DNA of 64,000 nt, from contig NZ_JBMOXA010000015.1 in assembly GCF_049316285.1 (NCBI RefSeq), positions 1-64,000 of the forward strand, in the 5' to 3' direction. The notes under the pieces were generated by a model, which saw nothing but the letters and a program-made list of their open reading frames with translations, was not told the DNA's origin and did no database searches. Position 1 is the stretch's first letter; each line of letters opens with the position of its first letter. The position numbers were made by a program, and so were the translations under genes. This stretch comes from Rhodoferax_B sp049316285 (GTDB lineage: Bacteria > Pseudomonadota > Gammaproteobacteria > Burkholderiales > Burkholderiaceae_C). Positions 1 to 8,399 of the stretch are shown piece by piece.

Positions 1-1339
1 CTCGCCGCTGTTCATCTTTGTCGGTGTGGTGCTGTTCCTAGCGCGGCAGGACACGACCGCTGGCCGTGTGGGCCGGGTGTTGATTGGCCTGGGCCTGATG
101 CTGCTGGCGCTGCGCCTGGTGGTTGATGCCACCGAGCCACTGCTGGCCTCACCCACGGTGCGCACCTTGCTGGGTGCCGTCAGCAGCGACATCTATCTGG
201 AAATTGCACTCGGCACGGTGCTGGCCGTGCTGGCCTATTCCAGCCTGGCCGTGGTGCTGCTGATTGCCGCGCTCGCCACCTCACACGTGATTCAACTCGA
301 TGTGGCCTTGGGCCTGGTGTTAGGCGCCAACCTGGGCAGCGGCGCCTTGGCGGTGCTGACCACGGCCAAGTCTTCGATTGCCGTGCGCCAGGTCACCGTG
401 GGCAATCTGGTGTTCAAGCTATTGGGGGTGTTGCTGTTTGCGCCCACCATAGGCCTGTGGATCGAATACGTGCAGCCTCTGTTGACCGACAAGACGCAGG
501 CCGTGGTGCTGTTCCATCTGGCCTTCAACGTCGGCATGAGCATTGCGTTCATCAGCCTCACCAAACTCGTGGCCAAGGCCATGCAGAAACTGCTGCCGCA
601 GCCCACGCCTTCGGTGGCGCAGCAACGGCCGCAGCATTTGGATCCGTCGGCCTTGAGCACACCTTCGCTGGCCATCACCTGCGCCGCCCGCGAAGCCTTG
701 CACCAGGCCGACGTGGTCGAGACCATGATGATTGGCATCTTGCAGGTCATCAAACACAACGACCTCAAGGTGGCCGAAGAGCTGCGCAAGCTCGACGACA
801 CGGTGGACCAGCTGTATTCGTCGATCAAGTATTACCTGACCAAGATTTCGCGCGAAGCCCTGGCCGTGGAAGAAAGCCGTCGCTGGACCGACATCATCAG
901 CTTCACCATCAACATGGAGCAGATCGGCGACATCATCGAACGCATCATCATCGACATCGAAGACAAGAAGATCAAACCGGGGCGCAACTTCTCCGAGGCC
1001 GGCATGGCCGAGATCACCGAGCTGCACAGCCGCTTGATTGCCAACCTGCGCCTGAGCATGAGTGTGTTCCTGAACGGCAATGTGCATGACGCCAAGAAGC
1101 TGCTCGAAGAGAAGGCGCGCTTCCGCGATCTGGAGCGCACCTATGCCGACACACACTTGAGCCGCTTGACCGACAAGACCATGTCCAGCATAGAGACCAG
1201 CTCTTTGCACATCGACTTGATCAGCGACATGAAGCGCATCAACTCGCATATCTGTTCCATCGCTTATCCCATCCTCGACTCTGCTGGTGCGTTGGCGCCG
1301 AATCGGTTTCGGGAGCCGGAGGAGGCTGGGGTGGTTTGA
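1..1339 (+). CDS. Na/Pi cotransporter family protein (5' end outside window)
   Basis: This is an inner-membrane sodium-dependent phosphate (or related anion) symporter. The reading frame is open from base 2, upstream of the first internal start, so the N-terminus lies outside the window. The visible first part is a chain of hydrophobic helices (about residues 1-200) with glycine/serine-rich re-entrant type segments such as GANLGSGAL, as in the Na_Pi_cotrans repeat. The last 200 residues are soluble and helical and resemble a PhoU domain (acidic, with the phrase MMIGILQVIKHND). This membrane-plus-PhoU arrangement is the usual one for bacterial NptA/YjbB-like proteins. No phosphate regulatory genes are adjacent, so the substrate is inferred from family only. 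Confidence 0.85.
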   Translation, partial: SPLFIFVGVVLFLARQDTTAGRVGRVLIGLGLMLLALRLVVDATEPLLASPTVRTLLGAVSSDIYLEIALGTVLAVLAYSSLAVVLLIAALATSHVIQLDVALGLVLGANLGSGALAVLTTAKSSIAVRQVTVGNLVFKLLGVLLFAPTIGLWIEYVQPLLTDKTQAVVLFHLAFNVGMSIAFISLTKLVAKAMQKLLPQPTPSVAQQRPQHLDPSALSTPSLAITCAAREALHQADVVETMMIGILQVIKHNDLKVAEELRKLDDTVDQLYSSIKYYLTKISREALAVEESRRWTDIISFTINMEQIGDIIERIIIDIEDKKIKPGRNFSEAGMAEITELHSRLIANLRLSMSVFLNGNVHDAKKLLEEKARFRDLERTYADTHLSRLTDKTMSSIETSSLHIDLISDMKRINSHICSIAYPILDSAGALAPNRFREPEEAGVV

Positions 1340-1354
1340 GGAGTGTCTGTTGAT

Positions 1355-1870
1355 GCTGTCGGCCGGGAGTCGCCCGGCGGCGAGTTACTTTCTCTTTGCG
1401 CAAAGAGAAAGTAACCAAAGAGAAGGCGCCCCCACTGCCCGCGTCCCTTCGCGTTGCGAAGGGCAACCTGCGGTGCTCGATATTTGCGGGGTCTGGCTCA
1501 ACTCGCTGCGCTTAAACAACGCCAGCCCTGATCCGCAAATCTCTGCGCTCCTCGGCGCTGTCAGAGGGGGAAACACGAACTTCACTTGGCTCGCTGCGCA
1601 TCGCCAAAAAAGTGGGCCGAGCGCAGCGATGGTCCGCTGGGTCTCCATCCCCTTCTAGCTGCGCCTGCGATGGGTGATGTGGGCGGGATCAGGGCTGGGG
1701 CATGTCTGAGCCGCAGGCGAGTTGCGCCAGACCCCCGGCCACGTCGCCCAGCGCAGGTTGCCCTTCGCAACGCGAAGGGTCGCAGATCGTGGGGTCGCCT
1801 TTTCTTGCTGACTTCTTTTGACGAAGCAAAAGAAGTTAGTCGCCCGCCGGGGCGAGACCCGGCCGACAGC
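1355..1870. repeat. Large intergenic inverted-repeat element
   Basis: This 550-bp gap holds no convincing gene. It holds two related arms in opposite orientation, about 1355-1472 and 1752-1870, around a 280-bp centre. A 28-bp block at 1445-1472 is the exact reverse complement of 1752-1779. Both outer ends carry the same 13 bases, GCTGTCGGCCGGG or its complement. Each arm contains smaller palindromes: a perfect 32-bp one at 1384-1415, and 1811-1820 paired with 1827-1836. The style resembles dispersed intergenic repeats that I associate with Comamonadaceae genomes; that link is memory, not a search. Short frames inside it are probably not genes. Confidence 0.8.
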
Positions 1871-1893
1871 GTCTAGCTCACCCCTCAACACCC

Positions 1894-2898
1894 TCAGGCT
1901 GATGCATTCACCAAGGTCCCGGTACTGGCCGTAGCCGACTGGTTCTTGGCAATCGCCTCATACTGCTTGAGCACCAGTTGCGCCAGCGTCTGCAGGTCAA
2001 ACGGTTTCTTTTCCTCATTGCTGGCCGTGCTGCTGCCATCGCTGGACGAGGCATCGCTTTGCATGGTCTGCAACGCAGCCGCCACCTGCTGGGCGAAGGC
2101 ATCGGTTTCGTCGGCGCTGAGCTTGTGGTCGCCATCGGTGTCTATGGCATCGAACAGCGCATTTAATGTGTCCACCGTGCTGGACGTAGCCGCCGTAGCT
2201 TCACCTGCGGCCAGCTCGGCGGCCGAGACGATGCCGTCTTCATTGGTGTCCAGCGGGTCGTAGCTGTCTGCGTTGCTGGCGCTGGCCGCGCCACCCATGC
2301 CACCCGCTGGCGGCGGCGGGGGCATGCCACTAGCGGCCTGCGGACCCCCCTCGGCACCGGGGCGACCGGCGTCAAACTCGGCTTGGGTCAGGGCGCCATC
2401 ACCATCGGTGTCTAGCTTGGAGAAAAGCGCTGTGCTGTCGTTTGTGGCATTGGCATCGCCGCTGTCCGACATCTTTTGCATCAAGCTGGCGAGTTCAGTC
2501 TCGTCTATGCTGCCGCTGCCATCCGCATCCACCTTGGAGAACAAGTCGTCCCCGGCCTGGCCCGTTTCAGCGCTGCGCCCTTGGGCGAAGTCCATGGTGC
2601 TGGGCGGTGGTGGCAACACACTTTGCATCGCCTGGCCGAGTTCGGCGGCACCCAGTGTGCCGTTGCCGTCGGCATCCGCCTGGGCCAGCAGATCACTGGC
2701 GTTGAGTTTGACGCCGGTTTTCTCTGCCACACCGTCGAGCACGGTTTGCAGCTCGCTGGTGTCTATGCTGCCGCTGCCGTCGGCATCGGCTTCGCTCAGA
2801 AGCCATTCCTGCATTTTGGCCTGGTTGGCCGAACGCGCAGCGCTGAGCTGTGCCCAGCTGTTGCTGCTACCGCTGCTGACTCCGCTGATGGAGGACAT
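1894..2898 (-). CDS. Six-EF-hand calcium-binding protein
   Basis: A 334-residue acidic protein with six canonical 12-residue EF-hand loops at residues 38-49, 75-86, 124-135, 163-174, 217-228 and 253-264. Loops 1 to 4 have the DxDGxG core; loop 5 is DTNEDG and loop 6 is DTDGDH. The loops are separated by low-complexity linkers, including a PPPP run near 96-99 and a PPPPP run near 193-197. The N-terminus (MSSISGVSSGSS) is Ser/Gly-rich and has no classical signal peptide or membrane segment. It probably buffers or senses calcium. Some plant-associated bacteria export similar EF-hand proteins, but nothing nearby shows export. It is monocistronic. Confidence 0.85.
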   Translation of the reverse strand: MSSISGVSSGSSNSWAQLSAARSANQAKMQEWLLSEADADGSGSIDTSELQTVLDGVAEKTGVKLNASDLLAQADADGNGTLGAAELGQAMQSVLPPPPSTMDFAQGRSAETGQAGDDLFSKVDADGSGSIDETELASLMQKMSDSGDANATNDSTALFSKLDTDGDGALTQAEFDAGRPGAEGGPQAASGMPPPPPAGGMGGAASASNADSYDPLDTNEDGIVSAAELAAGEATAATSSTVDTLNALFDAIDTDGDHKLSADETDAFAQQVAAALQTMQSDASSSDGSSTASNEEKKPFDLQTLAQLVLKQYEAIAKNQSATASTGTLVNASA

Positions 2899-3048
2899 AC
2901 CGCTTCCTTTCTTGAACCTGTTGTGAAACCTCGCGCGCGCTGGCGCATCGAGGGCTGCAACGGATTGTTCAAGGCTCTGGTTAAGCGAGTTTGTCCACTG
3001 TGTATCGGGCTTGGTACGAAAGCCCGGTCTTATGGCCGCGGTTGTGCT

Positions 3049-4869
3049 TCACACCAGGGCTAGACGTCGGCTGAATGTCGAGTCAGCGCTGCTGGTCAGG
3101 ATCAATTGAGCGGTTGCCCGGGTGCTTGCGACATAACAAAGCTGAGCTTCTGTGAGTTCATCTTCTCCCGGCGTGGGGAGCTGACCAATCCCGGGAAGCG
3201 CCACCAGAGGGAACTCCAGCCCCTTGCTCACATGCATGGTCATGACTTTGATCGTGTCGGACCTGGGATCGAAGTTGCCCGACTTGCGCCGGACCTGATG
3301 CGGCAGACGTTGGCGTTGCAGCGCCTGGGCGCAGACTTCCATCACGTTGTAGTGTCGGCAGATCACGGCCATGTCGCCCCAAGCGTAGCCTTCCTGGTGA
3401 GCCTGGCTTAATCGTTGGGCAATCTCGGTGGCTTCGGCATACAAGTTGGGCAGGTGAATCACCAGAGGGGCCGGGCCTTCGCGTCCACAACCCACGGGCG
3501 TGACTCTCGGCGAGTCGTCATTGTCTAGATCGTCGCTGCCGGATTGCAGCAACTCGCCAGCAAACAGGCTTGCCACCTGCAGTATCTGACGCGTGTTGCG
3601 GTAGTTGATTTTGAGGATGGTGGAACGCCCACGCGTAGCCTCGATGCCCACGCTTTTGAGGGTGAACTTAAGCCGTTTCTTCTGGTAGATGGCCTGTGCA
3701 TCGTCATACAGCAGCAAGAGGCTGTTGGTACTCGGGTCGACCATCTGGGTCACCAGCTTGAGCCACTCCGGCTCGAAATCATGACCCTCGTCGATCATCA
3801 CGGCCAGATACTGGCCGGACGGAATCTGCTTTCGGTCGACCGCCCGGATCACGCCGTTGACCATCTCGTCAAACATAGCCGGGCCCTGGTTCGGCAAGCT
3901 CTGGCCGTAGGCCACCAGTTGCTGCCGACACCATTTGTGGAAGTTGCGCACATGCACCTTGCCGCCCAGCCCTTTGGCCTGCATGACCGCCGACAGCTTC
4001 ACGGCCAATGGCTCGTTGTAGCAGAGCACCAGGATGGGTTTACTGGCGTCGGTATGGGCTTTGGCGAGGTATTGTGCGCGGTAGCCCAGGATCATTGTTT
4101 TTCCCGAGCCCGCCACGCCGTGGATGACGCGATGACCGTCGCCCAAGCTGCGGGCCAACTGCTCTTGCTGGATATCCATGACGCGCATGATGTCGGGCAG
4201 CGCGGCCGCAGTGTCAGCGTCATCGAATAGCGACCCCTGTGTTTGCACACGAATTTCCGGGAACATGATCCAGCGCACGCGGTCAAGCTGCGGCAGTGTC
4301 ATGGCCGAGCCAAACGCATGGGGGAACATGTTCCACAGACGCTGCTGAAAGTCTTCAGCCTCCGTGCTCTCCGTCATCTCGTCGGCGCAGATGACAAGGT
4401 GTGGCTTGATCGCATCTTCCAGGCCGGCCTCGCTGAACTGCTTGCGTGTGATGTTGCTGAGCACCACTCCGTAGCCCCATGGAAAAGCCAGTTTGCCCCG
4501 GTGTGGCCCCGCAGCGTGCACCAGCGGTGGATCCCGCTCCAACGCATTCACAACCTGAATCGCACAGTGACGTGCCTGGACCAGCGGATTAACGACCACC
4601 TTGGGTTCACCGTGCGGAATGATCTCGAACGACTGAGGTGTCGCCTTCTGAATCGTGGCGAGCTTCCAGTCCTTCACTTCCAGGATGAGCAAGCCACGCA
4701 GCGGGTGAATCACCACAAAATCAGGGTGCGACTGTTTAGGCCCCACGGGCACGTCATACCAAAGAAGGTAGTCGTCCTCCAGCTTGCTCTCCAAGCGTTC
4801 AGCAAGTCGGCGCTCGCCGGTGGTCATGCGTGAAAGACAGCTGCCAAGCGCCGGAATGAGTGTGGCCAT
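3049..4869 (-). CDS. NERD domain + superfamily 1 (UvrD-like) helicase
   Basis: A 606-residue two-part protein. The N-terminal NERD (nuclease-related) domain has D50 and the ExK pair E64/K66, the usual restriction-endonuclease-fold metal-site pattern. From about residue 245 there is a UvrD/Rep-type helicase core: Walker A GVAGSGKT at 251-258, Walker B IDE at 359-361, and a late motif HVSKGLEFPLV near the C-terminus. It is smaller than full UvrD. It probably acts on DNA or RNA as an ATP-dependent helicase-nuclease in repair or defence. It stands alone, with no partner gene on the same strand. Whether the NERD part cleaves nucleic acid is inference. Confidence 0.85.
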   Translation of the reverse strand: MATLIPALGSCLSRMTTGERRLAERLESKLEDDYLLWYDVPVGPKQSHPDFVVIHPLRGLLILEVKDWKLATIQKATPQSFEIIPHGEPKVVVNPLVQARHCAIQVVNALERDPPLVHAAGPHRGKLAFPWGYGVVLSNITRKQFSEAGLEDAIKPHLVICADEMTESTEAEDFQQRLWNMFPHAFGSAMTLPQLDRVRWIMFPEIRVQTQGSLFDDADTAAALPDIMRVMDIQQEQLARSLGDGHRVIHGVAGSGKTMILGYRAQYLAKAHTDASKPILVLCYNEPLAVKLSAVMQAKGLGGKVHVRNFHKWCRQQLVAYGQSLPNQGPAMFDEMVNGVIRAVDRKQIPSGQYLAVMIDEGHDFEPEWLKLVTQMVDPSTNSLLLLYDDAQAIYQKKRLKFTLKSVGIEATRGRSTILKINYRNTRQILQVASLFAGELLQSGSDDLDNDDSPRVTPVGCGREGPAPLVIHLPNLYAEATEIAQRLSQAHQEGYAWGDMAVICRHYNVMEVCAQALQRQRLPHQVRRKSGNFDPRSDTIKVMTMHVSKGLEFPLVALPGIGQLPTPGEDELTEAQLCYVASTRATAQLILTSSADSTFSRRLALV

Positions 4870-4998
4870 AGAGATGCTGCGTCCCAGATCGTTGAGTTCG
4901 GCTCATGATGAAGTTGCGCGACTCGCCAGATATAGCAGAGATTCAGCGCAACAGCAAAAGCTTGCATCGCTCCAGTGGCAAGCGCCCACGGGCCACGC

Positions 4999-6171
4999 TC
5001 AATACATCGTCGTCCACTTCTGTCGGCTGGCCGCGGACTCCAATACCTTCTCAATGAATTTCACGCCCCGTGCGCCGTCTTCCACACGCGGATAGTCGGC
5101 CAGCAGCGGGTCGGCGGTGTTGCCGGCCAGGTGTGCGCGAATGTCGGCGGCCACACCCAGGTACAGGTTGGCAAAGGCTTCGATGAAACCCTCAGGGTGG
5201 CCAGACGGCAGGCGGGAAGCGCGTACCGCCGCCTCGCACAGGCCGGGGCCTCCGCGTGTGAGGGTGCGGGGGGCATCGTTGAGTGGCGCGTGGATGAGGC
5301 GGCTGGGTTGTTCCTGTTGCCAGTCGACTGTGCCTTCGCTGCCGAACACCCGCAGGCGCAAACCGTTTTCGCTGCCTATGCAAATCTGCGAGGCCACCAG
5401 CACGGCGCGTGCACCGCCGCGCAGGCGCAGCAGCATGTTGGCGTCGTCGTCCAGCGTGCGGCCCGCACCCATGGCGGCCAGGTCGGCGCAGATGGCTTCG
5501 ACCTCCAGGCCGGTGACGCTGGTCAGCAGGTTCTCGGCGTGTGAGCCGATGTCACCCATGGCCCCGGCCAGGCCGCTTTGTGCTGGGTCCATGCGCCACA
5601 GCGCTTGTTTGTTGCCGGTGGTTTCGGTCGCGGTGGCCAGCCAGCCCTGGTTGTATTCGACCAGCACCTTGCGCACCGTGCCGATGGCGCCGCTGCGCAC
5701 CATCTCGCGCATTTGCCGCACCATCGGGTAGCCGGTGTAGTTGTGTGTGACGCCAAACACCGTGCCTTTGCGCGCCACGGCGGCCACCAGTTCTTGCGCC
5801 TGCAGGCTGTTGTGCACCAGCGGTTTGTCGCACACCACGTGGAAGCCGGCCTCCACAAACGCCAGCGCCACCGGGTGGTGCAGGTGGTTGGGGGTGACGA
5901 TGGAGACGAAGTCAATGCGCTCGTTTGCAGGGCGTTTGAGTTCGTCTTCCAGCAGGTCCTGCCAGCGGCCATGGTTGCGGTCGTCGGCCAGGAACAAGTC
6001 CTGGCCCGAGGCGCGCGCCTTGTCCGGTTGGCTGGACAAGGCCCCGGCCACCAGTTCGATCTGGCCGTCGAGTGCGGCGGCCTTGCGGTGCACCGCGCCT
6101 ATGAAGGCGTCGCGCCCGCCGCCGACCATGGCGTAGCGTATCTTGCGATGGCTTGGGTTTGAGGTGTTCAT
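4999..6171 (-). CDS. Gfo/Idh/MocA family oxidoreductase
   Basis: A 390-residue NAD(P)-dependent dehydrogenase. The N-terminal Rossmann domain starts with MVGGGRDAFIG. The conserved C-D-K-P segment (VVCDKPLVHN, about residue 120) corresponds to the family EKP motif, whose lysine contacts cofactor and substrate. The C-terminal half is the alpha/beta oligomerisation and substrate domain. The start overlaps the stop of the upstream isomerase gene by 4 bases (ATGA), so the two are translationally coupled. With the isomerase and the ABC importer it probably oxidises a sugar, sugar acid or inositol-like compound. The exact substrate cannot be read from sequence. Confidence 0.88.
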   Translation of the reverse strand: MNTSNPSHRKIRYAMVGGGRDAFIGAVHRKAAALDGQIELVAGALSSQPDKARASGQDLFLADDRNHGRWQDLLEDELKRPANERIDFVSIVTPNHLHHPVALAFVEAGFHVVCDKPLVHNSLQAQELVAAVARKGTVFGVTHNYTGYPMVRQMREMVRSGAIGTVRKVLVEYNQGWLATATETTGNKQALWRMDPAQSGLAGAMGDIGSHAENLLTSVTGLEVEAICADLAAMGAGRTLDDDANMLLRLRGGARAVLVASQICIGSENGLRLRVFGSEGTVDWQQEQPSRLIHAPLNDAPRTLTRGGPGLCEAAVRASRLPSGHPEGFIEAFANLYLGVAADIRAHLAGNTADPLLADYPRVEDGARGVKFIEKVLESAASRQKWTTMY

Positions 6172-7184
6172 GCTGCGCCTTGTTTGTCTTTGGCAAACAC
6201 CGCATCAAACGCGCCGGCCGCCGGTTTGAAATCCAGCCGTTTGCAGAAGGCCGCGCTTTCGGTGGCGCCATGGATGCGGTCCATGCGGCTGTCTTCCCAC
6301 TCCACGCTCAGCGGGCCTTGGTAGCCAATGTCGTTCAGCGCCACGATGATGGATTCAAAGTCGACCATGCCGCGCCCCACGCTGCGAAAGTCCCAGTGGC
6401 GGCGCGCGTCGCCAAAGCTGGTATGGCCGCCAAACGTGCCCACCGTGCCGTCGCCCTTGCCCCACCACACGTCCTTCATGTGGGCGTTGTAGATGCGCTC
6501 GGGGAAGCTGCGCAGAAACTTCACGTAGTCCACGCCCTGGTAGGCCAGGTGGCTGGGGTCGAAGTTGAAACCGAAGCGGCGGTGGCCGTTGACCGCTGCA
6601 ATCGCGCGTTGGCTGGTGGCAATGTCGAAGGCGATTTCGGTGGGGTGCACTTCCAGCGCGAAGTTGATGTTCTCGGCCTCGAAGGTGTCCAGAATGGGGC
6701 CGAAGCGTTGGGCGAAATCGGCAAAACCTTTGTCCCAATACGCCTGGCTGGTGGGCGGGAAGGCGTAGGTGGCGTGCCAGATGGATGAGCCGGTAAAACC
6801 AGTGACCGTCTTCACACCAAACCTGGCGGCCGCACGCGCCGTGTCCTGTAGCTCGGCTGCGGCGCGCTGGCGCACACCTTCGGGCACGCCGTCACCCCAC
6901 ACATGGGCCGGCAGGATGGACTGATGCCGCTCGTCAATCAAGTCGCACACCGCCTGGCCCACCAGGTGGTTGCCAATCGCAAAACACTGCAGGCCGTGCT
7001 GCGCCAGCAGCGTATGTTTGTCTTTGACGTAAGTGCTGGAGGCCAGCGCCTCCTGCACATTGAAGTGGTCGCCCCAGCAGGCCAGCTCCAGGCCATCGTA
7101 GCCCATGCTTTTGGCCAAGGGCGCCAACTCTTTGAGCGGCAGATCGGCCCACTGGCCGGTGAACAGGGTGACGGGTCTTGCCAT
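6168..7184 (-). CDS. Sugar phosphate isomerase/epimerase (xylose isomerase-like TIM barrel)
   Basis: A 338-residue AP-endonuclease-2-like TIM barrel protein. Visible metal-site type motifs include a Glu in ALEVHPTEIAFD, the segment NFDPSHL, a His in YNAHMKD and a Glu near the end in LSVEWEDS. Such proteins isomerise or epimerise keto-sugars and inososes and often work with Gfo/Idh/MocA dehydrogenases, as here. The gene lies 166 bp downstream of the ABC binding-protein gene; the stop overlaps the next start by 4 bases. The start chosen gives MARPVTLFTG, the usual beginning of such a barrel. Confidence 0.87.
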   Translation of the reverse strand: MARPVTLFTGQWADLPLKELAPLAKSMGYDGLELACWGDHFNVQEALASSTYVKDKHTLLAQHGLQCFAIGNHLVGQAVCDLIDERHQSILPAHVWGDGVPEGVRQRAAAELQDTARAAARFGVKTVTGFTGSSIWHATYAFPPTSQAYWDKGFADFAQRFGPILDTFEAENINFALEVHPTEIAFDIATSQRAIAAVNGHRRFGFNFDPSHLAYQGVDYVKFLRSFPERIYNAHMKDVWWGKGDGTVGTFGGHTSFGDARRHWDFRSVGRGMVDFESIIVALNDIGYQGPLSVEWEDSRMDRIHGATESAAFCKRLDFKPAAGAFDAVFAKDKQGAA

Positions 7185-7270
7185 GGCGGTGTTCCTGTTG
7201 TTGTATGAATGTGGTGACGGGTGTTCGCCCTTTTCAACGCGAGACGGATGCCCGCCGGGATACCACGGAA

Positions 7271-7345
7271 CCGGCTTTGCCGGGCCGTAGGTATCGCCCC
7301 CTGCAAGGGGGTTGGCGAAGCGACACGCAGTGCGCGAAGACTGGG
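7271..7345. repeat. REP-like palindromic intergenic repeat
   Basis: Between the isomerase and binding-protein genes lie two compact palindromes. CCGGC-TTT-GCCGG is at 7271-7283, and CCCCC-TGCAA-GGGGG is at 7297-7311. A tail contains GGCGAAGCGACACGCAGTGC. I recall this type of tail as frequent between genes of Comamonadaceae; a genome search would be needed to confirm. It may stabilise the upstream binding-protein mRNA or reduce read-through into the downstream catabolic genes. Confidence 0.55.
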
Positions 7346-7350
7346 GGTGT

Positions 7351-8322
7351 TTAAAAAGGCGAATCGGGGAAGTAGAACTGCGCTGCGTTTTCCTTGGTGA
7401 TCAACACCGAAGGAATGATGTAGTTCGGCGGCAGCTTCGTGCCCTTCAGCCGCGCTTCAGCCGTGAGCTTGATTGCGTCGTAGATGAACTTAGGCGAGTA
7501 CGACACGTTGGCCTGTATGCGTGGGTCTTTACCGTCCATCAGCGTCTTGATCATGCCCTTGGCGCCGGCGCCCCCGAAGACGATCTTGATGTCGCTGCGT
7601 TTGGCCTGGTCTATGGCCTTGAGCACACCCACGGCCATGTCGTCATCGGCCGCCCACACGGCGTCAATCTGCTTGAAGCGTGTGAGGTAGTCCTGCATTA
7701 CCTTGAACGCGTCGTCGCGGTTCCAGTTGGCGTATTTGGCGTCCAGCAGTTTGATGTCGGGGCTGCCCTTGATGGCGGCGTTGAACGCGTCCATGCGTTC
7801 GTTGTCCAGCGTGGTGGCAATGCCGCGCATGGCGACGATGTTGCCCTTGCCGCCGAGTGCCTTCACCAAATACTCGCCGGGGATCTTGCCGAAGGCGGTG
7901 TTGTCGCCCGAGATGTAGGCGTCCTGTGCGCTGGTGTCGGTCAGGCCACGGTCGACCACGGTGACGTAGACGCCCTTGCTTTTCACCTGCGCCACAGGTT
8001 TGGTGAGCGAGGCCGATTCAAACGGAAAGATCACCAGCGCATTGATCTTGTTCACCGTTTGCAGGTCTTGCAATTGGTTGGCTTGCTCGGGCGCGCCGGA
8101 GGCCGTTTTGACGATGACTTGCAGGCCGGGGTGGGCCTTCTCCAGGTCTTTCTTCGCCTGGTTGGCCCAGTAGACGATGCCGCCGGTAAAGCCGTGGGTG
8201 GCGGCCGGAATGGCCACACCCAGCACAACTTTTTCTTGCGCAAAAGCGGGGGAGCTGGCGAGGCCGCTCAAAGCGGCCAAGGCCACGGCGGATAGTGCGA
8301 GTCGGCGTGTCAGTTTTTTCAT
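7351..8322 (-). CDS. Sugar ABC transporter periplasmic binding protein (RbsB-like)
   Basis: A 323-residue lipid-free periplasmic sugar-binding protein. The chosen start gives MKKLTRRLALSAVALAAL, a signal peptide with probable cleavage after AFA-Q. It is preceded by TAGGAG about 9-10 bases upstream, which decides against the longer frame to 8382. The mature part has the two-lobed periplasmic-binding-protein-type I pattern, with ALVIFPFE, TVVDRGL, YISGDN and AVWAADDDMAVG. It pairs with the permease and the two-domain ATPase upstream in the same operon. RbsB-like proteins bind pentoses, hexoses, polyols or inositol; the ligand here is not determined. Confidence 0.9.
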   Translation of the reverse strand: MKKLTRRLALSAVALAALSGLASSPAFAQEKVVLGVAIPAATHGFTGGIVYWANQAKKDLEKAHPGLQVIVKTASGAPEQANQLQDLQTVNKINALVIFPFESASLTKPVAQVKSKGVYVTVVDRGLTDTSAQDAYISGDNTAFGKIPGEYLVKALGGKGNIVAMRGIATTLDNERMDAFNAAIKGSPDIKLLDAKYANWNRDDAFKVMQDYLTRFKQIDAVWAADDDMAVGVLKAIDQAKRSDIKIVFGGAGAKGMIKTLMDGKDPRIQANVSYSPKFIYDAIKLTAEARLKGTKLPPNYIIPSVLITKENAAQFYFPDSPF

Positions 8323-8399
8323 AACTCTGTCTCCTACGGGTGGATGGAAAAGTAGCGTTGCCGCTACGGGCTGGGAACTCACTTCAACTCATTTTTTGA

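Noticed and set aside
1445..1779. Repeat pair considered as a CRISPR or integron signal
   Set aside because: There are only two inverted arms, no regular spacers, and no cas or integrase genes.
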